Origin: Bradyrhizobium amphicarpaeae
GTDB lineage: Bacteria > Pseudomonadota > Alphaproteobacteria > Rhizobiales > Xanthobacteraceae
Direction of reading: 5' to 3'
NCBI RefSeq assembly: GCF_002266435.3
Contig: NZ_CP029426.2
Span: 496,001-560,000 of the forward strand
Length of the DNA stretch: 64,000 nt
In this document: positions 8,088 through 17,825 of the stretch, piece after piece
Numbering within the stretch: the stretch's first letter is position 1
Layout: each line of letters starts with the position of its first letter
Program-made: the position numbers and the translations under genes
The notes under the pieces: model-generated
Seen by the model: only the letters and a program-made list of their open reading frames with translations
Databases searched by the model: none
Told to the model about the DNA's origin: nothing

Positions 8088-10163
8088 TCACCGGTTGAAA
8101 AGTTGCCGCAGCACGTCGTTCATTGGCTGACTGTCCTGCTGCGCCACCGGCGGATCGTCGAGGGCCGGAGCTGCGGGCGAGGCCTGCGGTGCCGGTGTGG
8201 ATGGTGTCGCCGGCAGGCTGCGGCTGCGGCCGCTGCCTGGCGCGGCGCCGGTGCTGCTTCCCGCGCCATTGGACAGCCCCTGCTGAATCAAATTGCCGAT
8301 CGCCTCGCCCAAGGGGCCGCCGAGCAGATTGTTCTGCCCCGGCTGCTGCGCCTGCGGATTGGCGTTGCCGGCCGCATTGGCGCCGCTCGGCGCGGTGGTG
8401 CCGCCGAGGCCAAGATTGCCCAAACTGCCCAGAATGTTGCCGAGCCCGGCGCCGTCGGGGCCGAACAGCCCTTTGCCCATCTCGCGCAGCTTGGCATAGG
8501 CGGCATCCGGATTGTCCAGCATGCCGGCCATGTCGGGGTAGATCTTCGGCTGCGACCAGGGACCCTGGATCATCACGGGAATGCCGAAGCCAACCGGCTC
8601 ATTGGCGCGGCCCTGACCTTCGGTCGTCATCACCAGCTTCGGCTCGACGCGAAAACCCATCATCTTGGTGTCGAGGGCGATGGTGCCGGCGCCGGTGACG
8701 CGGACCAGCGGTCCGATCAGATTGAGATCGGTCGTCACCGCCTGGCCCTTGTCGATGCGGAAGGAGGCCGAGAGCTGCGACAGATCCGTGCTCTGCTCCT
8801 GGCCGGCGTTCTGGCTGTCCTGCCAGCCGGACAGCGTGCCCGATGTCAGCGAACGGATCATTTGCGCGACGTTGATGCCGCGGATGGCGCCGTCCTGGAA
8901 ATTGACGAACGCCGTGCCCTGCATGTTCGCCATCAGCGCGCGCTGGCTGGTGCCGGCGCTGCGCAAGGCGAGCTTGGCCTGCAGCTTGCCGTCGATGCGG
9001 TCGAATTCGGCGAGGCCCTGCAGCAGCGGCAATGCGCGCACGCCGACGAGATCGGAATGCATCGCAAAGCTCGGCGCGCCGGTGGTCGCGTCCAAAATCA
9101 CCTCGCCCGAAACCTGGCCGCCATAGGCGCCGAGATTGGCGGTGCCGGCCTTCAGCACGCCGCCGGCAAGCTTGGCATCGAGCGCCAGCGGCGCGATGCG
9201 GGCATCGCCGATCACGGCCTCGTTCGCGGAGATCCGCACCTGCGCATCGACATAGTTGAGCCCGGACACGTCGATCGGCGCATTGCTCCAGGGCTGTCCG
9301 GAGGCGCCCTCCGGCGTCTTCGCCAGCGGTACAGCCAGCCGCTGGAAGTCGAGATCGAGCTTGACCAGCGGCTTGCTGGCGATGTCGACGGAAGCCCAGC
9401 CATTGAAGGCGCCGTCGCCGAGCCGGCCATTCACGCCGTTGATCATCACGACGTCGCCGTTCATTCGCATCTCGGCATGACCATTGAGCTGGGACTTCAG
9501 CACGTCGGGCATGTCGATGGCGAAATCCACCGGGATCGTCGGCCGGTCGGCCGGCGGCGCCGGCGTGGTCGCCTTGATGTCGAACTTGGTCGGGTGGTCG
9601 CCGACGCGCGCGGTGCCGGTGATGCTGACCTTGCGGTCGCGGCCGATGGTCGCGTCGGCGTTGATGGCGCTGATGCGGCCCTCGACGCGATCGCGCATGC
9701 GCGCGAATGCGACTTCGCCGTCGGTGACCTTGACGCGGCCGATGGACGCGCCGTTGGCGTCGAGCGCCAGCGGCTTCGACGCGCCTCCCGCATTCGGCAG
9801 GCGCTCACGCAGCAGCGGCTGGTAGAGCACGGGATGGGTGACGATCAGCTCGCTGATCTCAGGGCGGCCCGACCACACGCTGGAGAGCGACATGTCGGCC
9901 TGCACGCTGTCGACCGTCAGGCGCGTGATGCCGCTGCGATCCTTCGGGTCAAAGAGCGCGAGATCGTTGAGGGTGACATTGAGCGTCGGCCACAGGCTGA
10001 TCTTCGTGGTGCCGTCGATCGACAGGCGATAGCCGGTCGCGCTCTCGACGCGCGAGGCGATGGTCGAGGTCAGGAAGCCCGAAGGGATCCCGATCACCAG
10101 CAGGATGGCGATCACGATGATGACGGCGGCCAAAGCCGCGCCGGCGAATTTCATGGCTCTCAT
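8088..10163 (-). CDS. AsmA family protein
   Basis: This protein of about 691 residues has a single N-terminal membrane anchor (MKFAGAALAAVIIVIAILLV) and a long beta-rich periplasmic body. The AsmA hallmarks are present: an N-terminal TGYRLSIDGTTKISLWPTLN segment, then a C-terminal region with LRSAGTSQRALMANMQGTA and DGAIRGINVAQMIRSL. AsmA-like proteins are linked to outer-membrane assembly and phospholipid transport. The tail is low complexity (Gly, Asn, Gln, Ala, Pro). The frame extends to 10214, but the start near 10163 places a short basic N-terminus before the membrane helix. Confidence 0.85.
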   Translation of the reverse strand: MRAMKFAGAALAAVIIVIAILLVIGIPSGFLTSTIASRVESATGYRLSIDGTTKISLWPTLNVTLNDLALFDPKDRSGITRLTVDSVQADMSLSSVWSGRPEISELIVTHPVLYQPLLRERLPNAGGASKPLALDANGASIGRVKVTDGEVAFARMRDRVEGRISAINADATIGRDRKVSITGTARVGDHPTKFDIKATTPAPPADRPTIPVDFAIDMPDVLKSQLNGHAEMRMNGDVVMINGVNGRLGDGAFNGWASVDIASKPLVKLDLDFQRLAVPLAKTPEGASGQPWSNAPIDVSGLNYVDAQVRISANEAVIGDARIAPLALDAKLAGGVLKAGTANLGAYGGQVSGEVILDATTGAPSFAMHSDLVGVRALPLLQGLAEFDRIDGKLQAKLALRSAGTSQRALMANMQGTAFVNFQDGAIRGINVAQMIRSLTSGTLSGWQDSQNAGQEQSTDLSQLSASFRIDKGQAVTTDLNLIGPLVRVTGAGTIALDTKMMGFRVEPKLVMTTEGQGRANEPVGFGIPVMIQGPWSQPKIYPDMAGMLDNPDAAYAKLREMGKGLFGPDGAGLGNILGSLGNLGLGGTTAPSGANAAGNANPQAQQPGQNNLLGGPLGEAIGNLIQQGLSNGAGSSTGAAPGSGRSRSLPATPSTPAPQASPAAPALDDPPVAQQDSQPMNDVLRQLFNR

Positions 10164-10397
10164 GTCGACTTTCCACTGACGGACAACCGGTGCCGAATCC
10201 CGCCGGCTGACCATCTTTCGCGCCCGAGTTTATCCCCGGACGGGAAGCGGCTCCAAGCGCGTAAAAATAGTCGGGGGGTGCTGCAAAGTTATGTGACTTA
10301 TGACACACTTCCCCGGCGCGGTTTTACGCGATCCTGATGGTGATGGTTTCAAGCGATTTGCCAACAAGACTGACCAGGACTTCACAAGGACATTGAA

Positions 10398-11072
10398 ATG
10401 AGCAAGCAGGCCGAATTTGCGGTCATTCTGAAGATGAACGCCATGTTCGCTGATCTCGGTACAGACGAGCTGCAGCGGTTGTCCAATCTCTGCCACACCC
10501 AGCATCTCGGCAACGGCGAGGTGCTGTTCCAGAAGGGCGATGCCGGCGACGCGCTGTTCGGCGTGCGCCGCGGCCAGGTCCGCATCGAGACCGGCGCGTC
10601 CGACGGCAGCCGGCTGACGCTCAATTTCATGGGTCCGGGCGACCTGTTCGGCGAGGTCGCGGTGCTGGACGGCCAGAATCGCACTGCGGATGCGACCGCG
10701 GGCGAGGCCAGCGAATTGTTCGTGCTGCGGCGCGAAGATTTCCTCGCCTTCCTCGAGCGCGAGCCGAAGGTCGCGATCAAGATCATCGCATTGCTGTGCC
10801 AGCGCATCCGCTGGCAGAGCGAGCGCATGGAGGAATCCATGCTGCAGCCGCTGCCGGTGCGTTTGGCGCGGCGGCTCTGCGCGCTCGCGGCCGATTTCGG
10901 CTCCGAGGTGCACATCTCGCAGGAGCAGCTCGGCGTCTTCGTCGGCGCCGCCCGCGAGAGCGTCAACCGCCAGCTGCAGGCCTGGCGCAAGGAGGCGATC
11001 CTCGACCTCCAGCGCGGGCGGATATTGCTGCGGAACATGACCAAGCTGACGGCGATCGCGCGGAACGAGTAG
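10398..11072 (+). CDS. Crp/Fnr family transcriptional regulator
   Basis: This 224-residue protein has an N-terminal cyclic-nucleotide-binding fold (about residues 10-125; FGEVAVLDGQNRTADATAGE matches the phosphate-binding cassette). A C-terminal winged helix-turn-helix follows (about 150-215; ISQEQLGVFVGAARESVNRQ). No Fnr-type N-terminal cysteine cluster is present, so it is not an oxygen-sensing Fnr. The cassette keeps a Gly-Glu and an Arg, so cAMP binding is plausible. This would fit the nearby cyclase gene, though that link is only inference. It diverges from the AsmA gene. Confidence 0.88.
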   Translation: MSKQAEFAVILKMNAMFADLGTDELQRLSNLCHTQHLGNGEVLFQKGDAGDALFGVRRGQVRIETGASDGSRLTLNFMGPGDLFGEVAVLDGQNRTADATAGEASELFVLRREDFLAFLEREPKVAIKIIALLCQRIRWQSERMEESMLQPLPVRLARRLCALAADFGSEVHISQEQLGVFVGAARESVNRQLQAWRKEAILDLQRGRILLRNMTKLTAIARNE

Positions 11073-11172
11073 GGCACAACCGACCGGGAGCTTGTGTCTG
11101 CAAGGCTTTGCCGATGCAGATCGCAAGATCGGTGGTGATCCGCGTTAAGGTATTGAGGTGACAGGGTGCCTC

Positions 11173-11199
11173 GAGGGCGCCCTTCGTTAGTGCGCCCTC
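11173..11199. terminator. Hairpin between convergent crp-like and RND genes
   Basis: GAGGGCGC (11173-11180) pairs with GCGCCCTC (11192-11199) across an 11-nt loop, located between the two convergent stop codons. No clear T-run follows on either strand, so it is only a possible bidirectional terminator. Confidence 0.4.
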
Positions 11200-11218
11200 T
11201 GGTCGCTTGCGCGAAATC

Positions 11219-14200
11219 CTACTCCGCAGCGCGGTGCGCGACGTCTTTCGGTGCCGGCCCCGCTCCGTGATGAGCGTCCGCCTCTGCGTCCTCGCTGTGG
11301 ACGATCAGCCGCTTGCCAAAGCGCCAGATCAGGGCGCCGAGATCGTCCATCACCATGAACATCGCGGGCACGAACACCAGCGACAGGATGGTCGAGAAGA
11401 TCAGGCCGCCGATCACCGCGAGCGCCATCGGCGAGCGGAATTCGCCGCCGGCGCCGACCGCGAGCGCGCTCGGCATCATGCCCGCGGCCATCGCGATCGT
11501 GGTCATCACGATCGGACGGGCGCGCTTCATGCCGGCATCGATCATCGCCTCGTCGCGCGGCTTGCCGGCGTGGATCGCTTCGATCGCGAACTCCACCAGC
11601 ATGATCGCGTTCTTGGTGACGATGCCCATCAGCATCAGGATGCCGATCCACACCGGCGTGGTCAGCTGCTTGCCGGTGAGGAGCAGGGCCGCGATGGCGC
11701 CGCCGATCGAGAGCGGCAGCGAGAACAGGATGGTGATCGGCTGCAGGAAGGTGCCGAACAGCAGCACCAGCACGGCGTAGACCATCATCAGGCCGGCCGT
11801 GATCGCGGTGGCGAAGCCGTCGGACAATTCGTTGAGGCTTTCGGCGTCGCCGGAGGGAGAGACCTTCACGCCCTTCGGCCGGCTCTTCATCACCGGCAGG
11901 TCGTAGATCTTCTTGGTGGCGTCACCGAGCGCGGCGGAGCCGACGAGATCGGCCGCGACGGTCGCCTGCCGCTCGCGATCGTAGCGGTTGATGCTGGTCG
12001 GACCCTGGTCGAGCTTGACGTCGGCGATGACCGAGAGCGGCACGCCGCCCTTCTCGCCGTGCTCGCCGAGCGGCACGCGCAACTGTTCCAGCGTCTTCAG
12101 ATTGCCGCGCGCGGCATCCTCGAGCTGCACCCGGATCGGCACCAGACGGTCGCCGACGTCGAACTTGGCGAGCGCGGGTCCGACGTCGCCGATGGTGGCG
12201 ACGCGGATGGTCTGCGACAGGCTTTCGGTCGAGACGCCGAGCCGGGCGGCGAGATCGGCGCGCGGCTCGACCCGCAGCTCGGGCCGCTCCAGCGTGGTTT
12301 CCGAGATCACGTTGGAGATGGTGGGAATCCGCTTCATCTGCGTCGCGAGCTCGCTCGCGAAATTGTTGACGATGTTGGCGTCGACTCCGGTCACCACCAG
12401 CGAGATGGCGCGCAAGCCGTTCTCGTCGAGGAACCAGAAGCGGATGTCCGGGATGTTCTCCAGTTCCTGGCTGATCGAGAATTCGAGCTCGCGCTGGGTG
12501 ATGTCGCGGGCATCCTTGGGCGTGTAGTTGATGATCAGCGCGGCGCGCCGGACTTCCTGCGTGCCCGGCGGGACGCGTCCGCCGTCGACGAAGATGCTCT
12601 TGACCTCGGGCCGCTTGCGCAGGCGGGCAACGATGTCCTCGGTGACCTTCTCGGTATAGGAGAGCTGGGTGCCTGGCGGCAGCTCGAGGGCCATCAGCGA
12701 ACGCGCACTGTCCTGCGCCGGCAGGAAGCCCTGCGGCAGCAGCGTGATGCTCCAGATCGAGGCGGCAAACACGCCGAAGCCGATCAGCACCGTGATGAAA
12801 TAGTGCTTCACCGACCATGCCACGATGCGGTGATAGGCTCGCAAGATGCGTCCGGGCGGCGGCTCCTCGTGATTGCCGTGCTTGAGGAAGTAGGCCGCCA
12901 GCACCGGCGTGACGAAGCGCGCGGCGAGCAGCGAGAAGAACACCTGCACGGAGACGGTGATGCCGAACTGCTTGAAGAACTGCCCGGCAATGCCCGACAT
13001 GAAGCTTGCGGGTGCGAAGATCGCGATGATGGTCAGCGAGATCGCGATCACCGCGAGGCCGATCTCGTCGGCGGCCTCGAGCGCGGCGCGATAGGGCGAT
13101 TTGCCCATGTTCATGTGCCTGACGATGTTCTCGATCTCGACGATGGCGTCGTCGACCAGAATACCCGTCGACAGCGTGATGGCGAGGAAGCTGACGAGGT
13201 TCAGCGAGAAGCCGAGCAGGTCCATCGCCCAGAACGCCGGGAAGATCGACAGCGGCAGCGAGATCGCGGCAATGATGGTGGCGCGCAGGTCGCGCAGGAA
13301 CAGGAGCACGATGACGACGGCGAGGATGGCGCCTTCGAACAGGGTGGAGATCGCGGCGTGGTAATTGCCGTTGGTGTATTCGACGGAGGTGTCGATCACC
13401 TTCAGGTCGACGTCGGGATAGGAGGCCTTGAGCGCGTCGACGCGCTTCTGCACGGCCTCGGCCACCTTGACGTCGCTGGCGCCCTTGGAGCGCTTGATGC
13501 CGAGCGCGACGATCGGCTCGCCGTTGAAGCGGGCGAAGGTACGGCGGTCCGCGATGGTGTCGGTCACGGTGCCGAGATCGTCGAGCCGGACCTCGCCGCC
13601 GCCGAACAGCGGGATCATGGTGCCGGCGAGATCGCTCAGCGTCTTGGCGCCGGCGAGCGTACGGATCGCCTGGTCGTTCTTGCCGATCTCGGCGCGGCCG
13701 CCGGCGACGTCGACATTGGTGCCGCGCAGGCTCTGGCTGACATTGACCGCGGTCAGGCCCATTGCCTGCAAGCGGTCCGGGTCGAGCGAGACCAGGATCT
13801 CGCGCTCGACACCGCCGATGCGCTCGACCTGGGCGACGCCGCGCACACCTTGCAGCGCGCGCTTGACCACGTCGTCGACGAAATAGGAGAGCTGCTCGGG
13901 CGTCTTGCCGGGCGAGATCGCGGCATAGGTGACGATCGGCAGGCCGATGACGTCGACGCGCTGGATCAGCGGCTCGGTGACGTTCTGCGGCAGGTTCGAG
14001 CGCACACGCGTCACCGCGTCCTTGACGTCGTTGAGCGCGCGGTCGGTGTTGGTCTCCAGTGCGAACTGGATCGTGGTGACCGATACGCCGTCGGTGATCT
14101 GCGAGGTGATGTGCCGCACGCCCTCGACGCCGGAGACCGCGTCTTCGACCGTCTTGGTCACCTGCGATTCGAGCTCGGCGGGCGCCGCGCCGAACTGCGA

Positions 14201-14353
14201 GACCACGACCGAGATCACGGGGATGTCGGCCGAAGGCAGCCGCGTCACCGCTAGCTTGGTGAAGGACACCCAGCCGAGAACCAGCAGGATGATCGAGAAG
14301 ACGACCGACGGCAGCGGATTACGGATCGACCATGCCGAGATATTGAGAGCCAT
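11219..14353 (-). CDS. RND efflux transporter, inner-membrane subunit (HAE1/AcrB family)
   Basis: This 1044-residue proton-driven pump subunit has the duplicated RND architecture. TM1 is at about residues 11-30, a large periplasmic porter/docking loop runs to about 335, and TM2-6 carry the conserved ILVDDAIVEIENI in TM4. A second periplasmic loop and TM7-12 follow, with the GIVTKNAIMLVEFAIEA motif. The intramembrane acidic relay (DD in TM4) and Lys in TM10 (TKNA) are present. Its start overlaps the stop of the adaptor gene by one base (ATGA), so they are translated together. No outer-membrane channel gene is adjacent. The exported compounds are unknown. Confidence 0.92.
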   Translation of the reverse strand: MALNISAWSIRNPLPSVVFSIILLVLGWVSFTKLAVTRLPSADIPVISVVVSQFGAAPAELESQVTKTVEDAVSGVEGVRHITSQITDGVSVTTIQFALETNTDRALNDVKDAVTRVRSNLPQNVTEPLIQRVDVIGLPIVTYAAISPGKTPEQLSYFVDDVVKRALQGVRGVAQVERIGGVEREILVSLDPDRLQAMGLTAVNVSQSLRGTNVDVAGGRAEIGKNDQAIRTLAGAKTLSDLAGTMIPLFGGGEVRLDDLGTVTDTIADRRTFARFNGEPIVALGIKRSKGASDVKVAEAVQKRVDALKASYPDVDLKVIDTSVEYTNGNYHAAISTLFEGAILAVVIVLLFLRDLRATIIAAISLPLSIFPAFWAMDLLGFSLNLVSFLAITLSTGILVDDAIVEIENIVRHMNMGKSPYRAALEAADEIGLAVIAISLTIIAIFAPASFMSGIAGQFFKQFGITVSVQVFFSLLAARFVTPVLAAYFLKHGNHEEPPPGRILRAYHRIVAWSVKHYFITVLIGFGVFAASIWSITLLPQGFLPAQDSARSLMALELPPGTQLSYTEKVTEDIVARLRKRPEVKSIFVDGGRVPPGTQEVRRAALIINYTPKDARDITQRELEFSISQELENIPDIRFWFLDENGLRAISLVVTGVDANIVNNFASELATQMKRIPTISNVISETTLERPELRVEPRADLAARLGVSTESLSQTIRVATIGDVGPALAKFDVGDRLVPIRVQLEDAARGNLKTLEQLRVPLGEHGEKGGVPLSVIADVKLDQGPTSINRYDRERQATVAADLVGSAALGDATKKIYDLPVMKSRPKGVKVSPSGDAESLNELSDGFATAITAGLMMVYAVLVLLFGTFLQPITILFSLPLSIGGAIAALLLTGKQLTTPVWIGILMLMGIVTKNAIMLVEFAIEAIHAGKPRDEAMIDAGMKRARPIVMTTIAMAAGMMPSALAVGAGGEFRSPMALAVIGGLIFSTILSLVFVPAMFMVMDDLGALIWRFGKRLIVHSEDAEADAHHGAGPAPKDVAHRAAE

Positions 14354-15282
14354 CAGCGTACCCGCGTGCGATCGAGTTCATCGGCGAACATGGTTTTGAT
14401 CTGGTCGCCGTCATGGAGCGAAGAGCCGGCATCGGCGACGACGATTTCGCCGACCTCCAGCCCTTCCAGGATTTCCGTGGCGCTGTCGGACGACAGTCCG
14501 ACCCGCACCTTGCGCGTCTCGATCGTGTTGCCCTTGACGACCTGAATGGTGAGATGGTCGATCGCGGTCTTGGGGATCGAGACGCCGCAGCTTCGCTTGG
14601 CGTCAATCGAGGCGCGGGCGAATACGCCGACCTTCAGCGACGGATTGTTGGTGACGCTGATGCGGACGCGGCCGAGCTGGGTGGCGCGGTCGATCTCGGG
14701 TGCAACCAGACGGACCCGGCCGATCAGATCGGGCGCGTCGTCGCGGCTGATACGCACGGTGGCGCCGGCGCTGAGCTTGGGCATGTGCACCGCCGGGACC
14801 TGGGCATCGAGCTCGATCTCGTTGTTGACGGCGATGCGGAACATCGGGCCTGCCTGCGGGGAGGCGGGCGCGCCGACGATGGTGCGGACTTCCGTGACGA
14901 GGCCCGGCGCCGATGCCTTCAGCGAGATCGGGCCTTGCGGACCGGGTCTCTGCGGCTGGCCTGGAATTTGCGGCGGCGCGGTCAGGCGCGCCAGCTCCTG
15001 GTTGTCGGTGACGATCGCGCCCTCGGTGACGAAGAGATCGGTGACCCTGGATCCCTCCTGATCGGCGATCACCACGGCCTCGCGGCGCGGCACGAAGAAG
15101 CCGGTCACGCGCACGAGGTCGGAGAAGCAGGCATTGGTCGACTTCGTCACGATGACGAGCGCCTCGCTCTGCGTCTCCTTCGGCTCGGGGCGCTTGCGAT
15201 GCTCGAACAGGTAATAGCCAACGCCGATCGCGACGACGAACACCAGAGTTCCGGCGGGCTTGAGATATTCGGAGAGGTTCAT
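14353..15282 (-). CDS. RND efflux periplasmic adaptor subunit (MFP)
   Basis: This 309-residue membrane fusion protein has an N-terminal hydrophobic anchor (GTLVFVVAIGVGYYLF). A lipoyl-like hairpin pattern follows (ADQEGSRVTDLFVTEGAIVT), then beta-barrel and membrane-proximal segments (VRISVTNNPSLKVGVFARAS). It links the inner-membrane pump encoded immediately downstream to an outer-membrane channel. The start at 15282 (MNLSEYLKP) is preferred because the upstream extension to 15366 lies over a hairpin and has no family similarity. The alpha-hairpin domain appears short, replaced by a Pro/Gly-rich stretch. Confidence 0.85.
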   Translation of the reverse strand: MNLSEYLKPAGTLVFVVAIGVGYYLFEHRKRPEPKETQSEALVIVTKSTNACFSDLVRVTGFFVPRREAVVIADQEGSRVTDLFVTEGAIVTDNQELARLTAPPQIPGQPQRPGPQGPISLKASAPGLVTEVRTIVGAPASPQAGPMFRIAVNNEIELDAQVPAVHMPKLSAGATVRISRDDAPDLIGRVRLVAPEIDRATQLGRVRISVTNNPSLKVGVFARASIDAKRSCGVSIPKTAIDHLTIQVVKGNTIETRKVRVGLSSDSATEILEGLEVGEIVVADAGSSLHDGDQIKTMFADELDRTRVR

Positions 15283-15355
15283 CGCCGGATCATCCTGGCC
15301 TGGCTCACGGCCGTCCGCGCGAGGCCCATGAAAAGCGTTTCCCTGAAACAAAGCG

Positions 15356-15379
15356 GCGTCCCGCAAGGCTGCGGGACGC
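15356..15379 (-). terminator. Hairpin after the ompA-like gene
   Basis: GCGTCCCGCA (15356-15365) pairs perfectly with TGCGGGACGC (15370-15379) over an AGGC loop. Read on the minus strand it follows the OmpA-type gene and is succeeded by a T-rich CTTTGTTTC, fitting a moderate rho-independent terminator that separates it from the efflux operon. Confidence 0.6.
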
Positions 15380-15440
15380 GCTCTGGAAGCGAGACTTTAC
15401 ACCACATCACGACTTGTCACTTCAAAGGATTGCGTCGTGC

Positions 15441-16124
15441 TCACTTCGATGCGGTGGTCTTGTTTTCCATGTTGACGACTTGGACGCGGCGGTTGGCCTC
15501 CGCCATCGGCTGGCTCGGATCCTTCAGCTTGCTCTTGCCGTAGCCGACGGTGACGAGGTCGGTCGCGGAGATGCTGTATTTGTCGACGAGGTAGCGCTTG
15601 ATCGAATCTGCGCGGCGTTCCGACAGGTCCTGATTGTAGGCTTCGCCGCCGGCGGCATCGGTGTGACCCGCGACCACGAAGGTGGAGCCCTTCAGGTCGG
15701 GACTGGTCAGCGCGCGGCCGAGTGCCTGCACCGACGGCATCGACTTGGCGCTGATATTGGCGGAGTTGTAGTCGAACGTGATCTCGAGATCGATGTTCGG
15801 CTTGTCCTTGGCGACCGACGCGATCTCCTCGCGCTCGGTCGAGGACAGCGACCGCGTCGAGCGGCCGCGCACCGACTGGATCAGCTTGCTCTCGGCGGCG
15901 CTCGGCGCGGGATCGGCCTGCGGGGCGATCGAGAGGCCGCGGGTCAGGGGCTTCTTCGGCGCCGGCGCCAGCGCGCGGACGATGTCGTCCTCGGTGACGT
16001 TCTTGCTGTTGCCGTCGTCGCCGGCGAAGGCGGGCGAGGCCGGCAGCAACAGCGCGACGCCGAGAGTAACGCCAAGAGCAATGATCGACAGGATCGCGGT
16101 AAGTCCCTTTGCAGCCGATTTCAT
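15441..16124 (-). CDS. OmpA family protein (peptidoglycan-binding C-terminus)
   Basis: This 227-residue envelope protein has an N-terminal signal sequence (start MKSAAKG at 16124, long hydrophobic core, cleavage near SPAFAG). A variable linker follows, then a C-terminal OmpA-like domain (about residues 115-220). Characteristic motifs are FDYNSANIS, VAGHTDAAGGEAYNQDLSER, RADSIKRYL and GYGKSKL; the Asp and Arg of this domain contact diaminopimelate. There is no N-terminal beta-barrel, so it is a soluble or lipoprotein-like peptidoglycan-binding protein. The longer frame to 16271 is not supported. Confidence 0.85.
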   Translation of the reverse strand: MKSAAKGLTAILSIIALGVTLGVALLLPASPAFAGDDGNSKNVTEDDIVRALAPAPKKPLTRGLSIAPQADPAPSAAESKLIQSVRGRSTRSLSSTEREEIASVAKDKPNIDLEITFDYNSANISAKSMPSVQALGRALTSPDLKGSTFVVAGHTDAAGGEAYNQDLSERRADSIKRYLVDKYSISATDLVTVGYGKSKLKDPSQPMAEANRRVQVVNMENKTTASK

Positions 16125-16283
16125 AGCCAGTCCCTCCTGCGCAGCCAGCTCGCGCGGTTCCAAAATTCCTGCCAAAACTCCTGCAGTGAGCCCCCCGGGG
16201 AAGGCCGCCTGCGGCATCCGTTGGTTAGTCTTCCCGAGGCCACCAAGGGTTCGAGGCGCCGCCTGCCTCAATTCAAAAAAATA

Positions 16284-17825
16284 CTAGCGCACTCCGTAGC
16301 TTGCGAATTCCTGAACGATGTTCGGATCCATCGCCTTGGCATTGGCAATATCGAGCGCGCCTTCCTGGGCGGAGCCGTTGCGCTGCTTGGCGACGCCGCG
16401 TCCGTAGAGCGAGGAGGTCAGGCGCGGGTTGATCTTCAGGGCCGCATCGAAATCGGCGATGGCATTCTTGACCGCGCCCGATTTGAGGTTGACGAGCCCG
16501 CGGCTGTCCAGCGCATCGACGAAGTTCGGCCGCAGCCGCAGCGCCTCGTTGCAATCCTTCAGCGCGCCCTGGAGGTCGCCGACCACGGTGCGGGTCCAGC
16601 AGCGGTTGTTCAGCGCCTCGACATCCTTGGTGTTGATCCGGAGCGTGTCGTCGAAATCCTTGATGGCGAGGTTGTAGGCGCCCTTGCTGGCATAGACCTG
16701 GCCGCGCCGGTACAGCGCGTTCACGTCATCAGGATTGGCCGCGATCTTGGTGGTCAGGCTCTTGATCGTGGGATCGTCGGCCAGCGCGGCGGCGCTCGGC
16801 CCGCTCTCCGCGCTCGGTGCCGGATCAGCCGGTAGGACCGGCGGTGGCGATGGGGGCAGAACAGCCTCGACCTGCGGCTTCGGCGCTGGAGCCGGTGCGG
16901 GTGGCGGAAGTACGGGTGGAGGAAGTACGGGTGCCACAGCAGCGGTGTTGGCCGGCTTCGGCGGCGGAGGTGGTGTCGGCGGGGCGGGCGGTGCCGGCGG
17001 CGGGTTATTGGCGACGACCGGCGGCGGGGCGGGAGGCGCAGGCGGCGCGCCAGGCGCCGGACGCGAGCCGCCGCCTCCCGGGCTGAACGAGAAATCTTCG
17101 GCCAATGAAGAGGATATCCACGGCACCTGCTCGCCACGCGACGCGCGGGTGACGCCCATCTTAGTCCGGTTCAGCGTCTCCTCGGCCATCAGATCTGGGA
17201 CCCGGATCTCCTTCAGGAGTTCCTGGACGAACAGGCTGTGCTCGCCGCCGGCGTCGGAGACCACCGAGGCCAGCGCCGCCGAATACATCACCAGCGTGCC
17301 GTTCGGCGCGATCACCGGGGTCAGGCCGGCCGAGAAGCTGCGGAACCGGCGCTCGAAGGGGTTTCGCCTGGAGGCGTCGATCAGCGCAATCTTGACGCCG
17401 GCGCCGCGGGTGTTGAGCTCGCCGAGGACGGTCTCGAGGCTGAAACCGTCGCGGCGCACGTCGGATTCGGTCCAGATCTGCGCATCTATCGGTAGCATGT
17501 AGCTCTGGCGCGCTGACTGGATGCCGAAGCCGCTGAAGAATACCAGCGCCACTGATCCCGGCTTGATCTTGCCGTAGAGCTTGTCGAAGGCGCGGCGCAT
17601 GCCGTCGCCGGTCAGATTCTCGGCGAGTTCGACCGAAAAGCCGTCGCGCTTGAGCTCGTCGGCGACGTCACGGGCATCGTTGATCGGTTCCTTCAGCGGG
17701 GCATCCGCATCCGGATATTTGGCGTTGCCGATCACCAGCGCAAAGCGGTCACCGGCCGCAAGCGACGGGGCGGTCGGGACAAGCGAGACGAGCAAGGGCA
17801 GAAGAAATAAGAAGCGAATTTTCAT
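16284..17825 (-). CDS. Caspase-like protein with TPR repeats, catalytic residues replaced
   Basis: This 513-residue secreted protein has a signal peptide (residues 1-24), a peptidase C14-like domain (about 26-240), a very Pro-rich linker (about 250-345) and three or four TPR repeats (about 350-490). The caspase fold motifs are clear: FALVIGNAKY, then FFSGFG where active caspases have SGHG, and IDASRRNP where they have DACR. The catalytic His is Phe100 and the catalytic Cys is Ser152, so proteolysis is unlikely. Prokaryotic metacaspase-like proteins with His/Cys replaced are known in alphaproteobacteria. It lies 160 bp from, and on the same strand as, the OmpA gene. A scaffold role is inference. 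Confidence 0.85.
   Translation of the reverse strand: MKIRFLFLLPLLVSLVPTAPSLAAGDRFALVIGNAKYPDADAPLKEPINDARDVADELKRDGFSVELAENLTGDGMRRAFDKLYGKIKPGSVALVFFSGFGIQSARQSYMLPIDAQIWTESDVRRDGFSLETVLGELNTRGAGVKIALIDASRRNPFERRFRSFSAGLTPVIAPNGTLVMYSAALASVVSDAGGEHSLFVQELLKEIRVPDLMAEETLNRTKMGVTRASRGEQVPWISSSLAEDFSFSPGGGGSRPAPGAPPAPPAPPPVVANNPPPAPPAPPTPPPPPKPANTAAVAPVLPPPVLPPPAPAPAPKPQVEAVLPPSPPPVLPADPAPSAESGPSAAALADDPTIKSLTTKIAANPDDVNALYRRGQVYASKGAYNLAIKDFDDTLRINTKDVEALNNRCWTRTVVGDLQGALKDCNEALRLRPNFVDALDSRGLVNLKSGAVKNAIADFDAALKINPRLTSSLYGRGVAKQRNGSAQEGALDIANAKAMDPNIVQEFASYGVR

Noticed and set aside
11207..14254. A 1015-codon plus-strand frame opposite the RND pump gene
   Set aside because: It is the mirror of a well-supported RND transporter. 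The predicted protein is dominated by Arg, Asp, His and Gly, typical of a shadow frame.
16284..17825. Active metacaspase
   Set aside because: Both catalytic positions are substituted (Phe100, Ser152), so a protease call is not supported.
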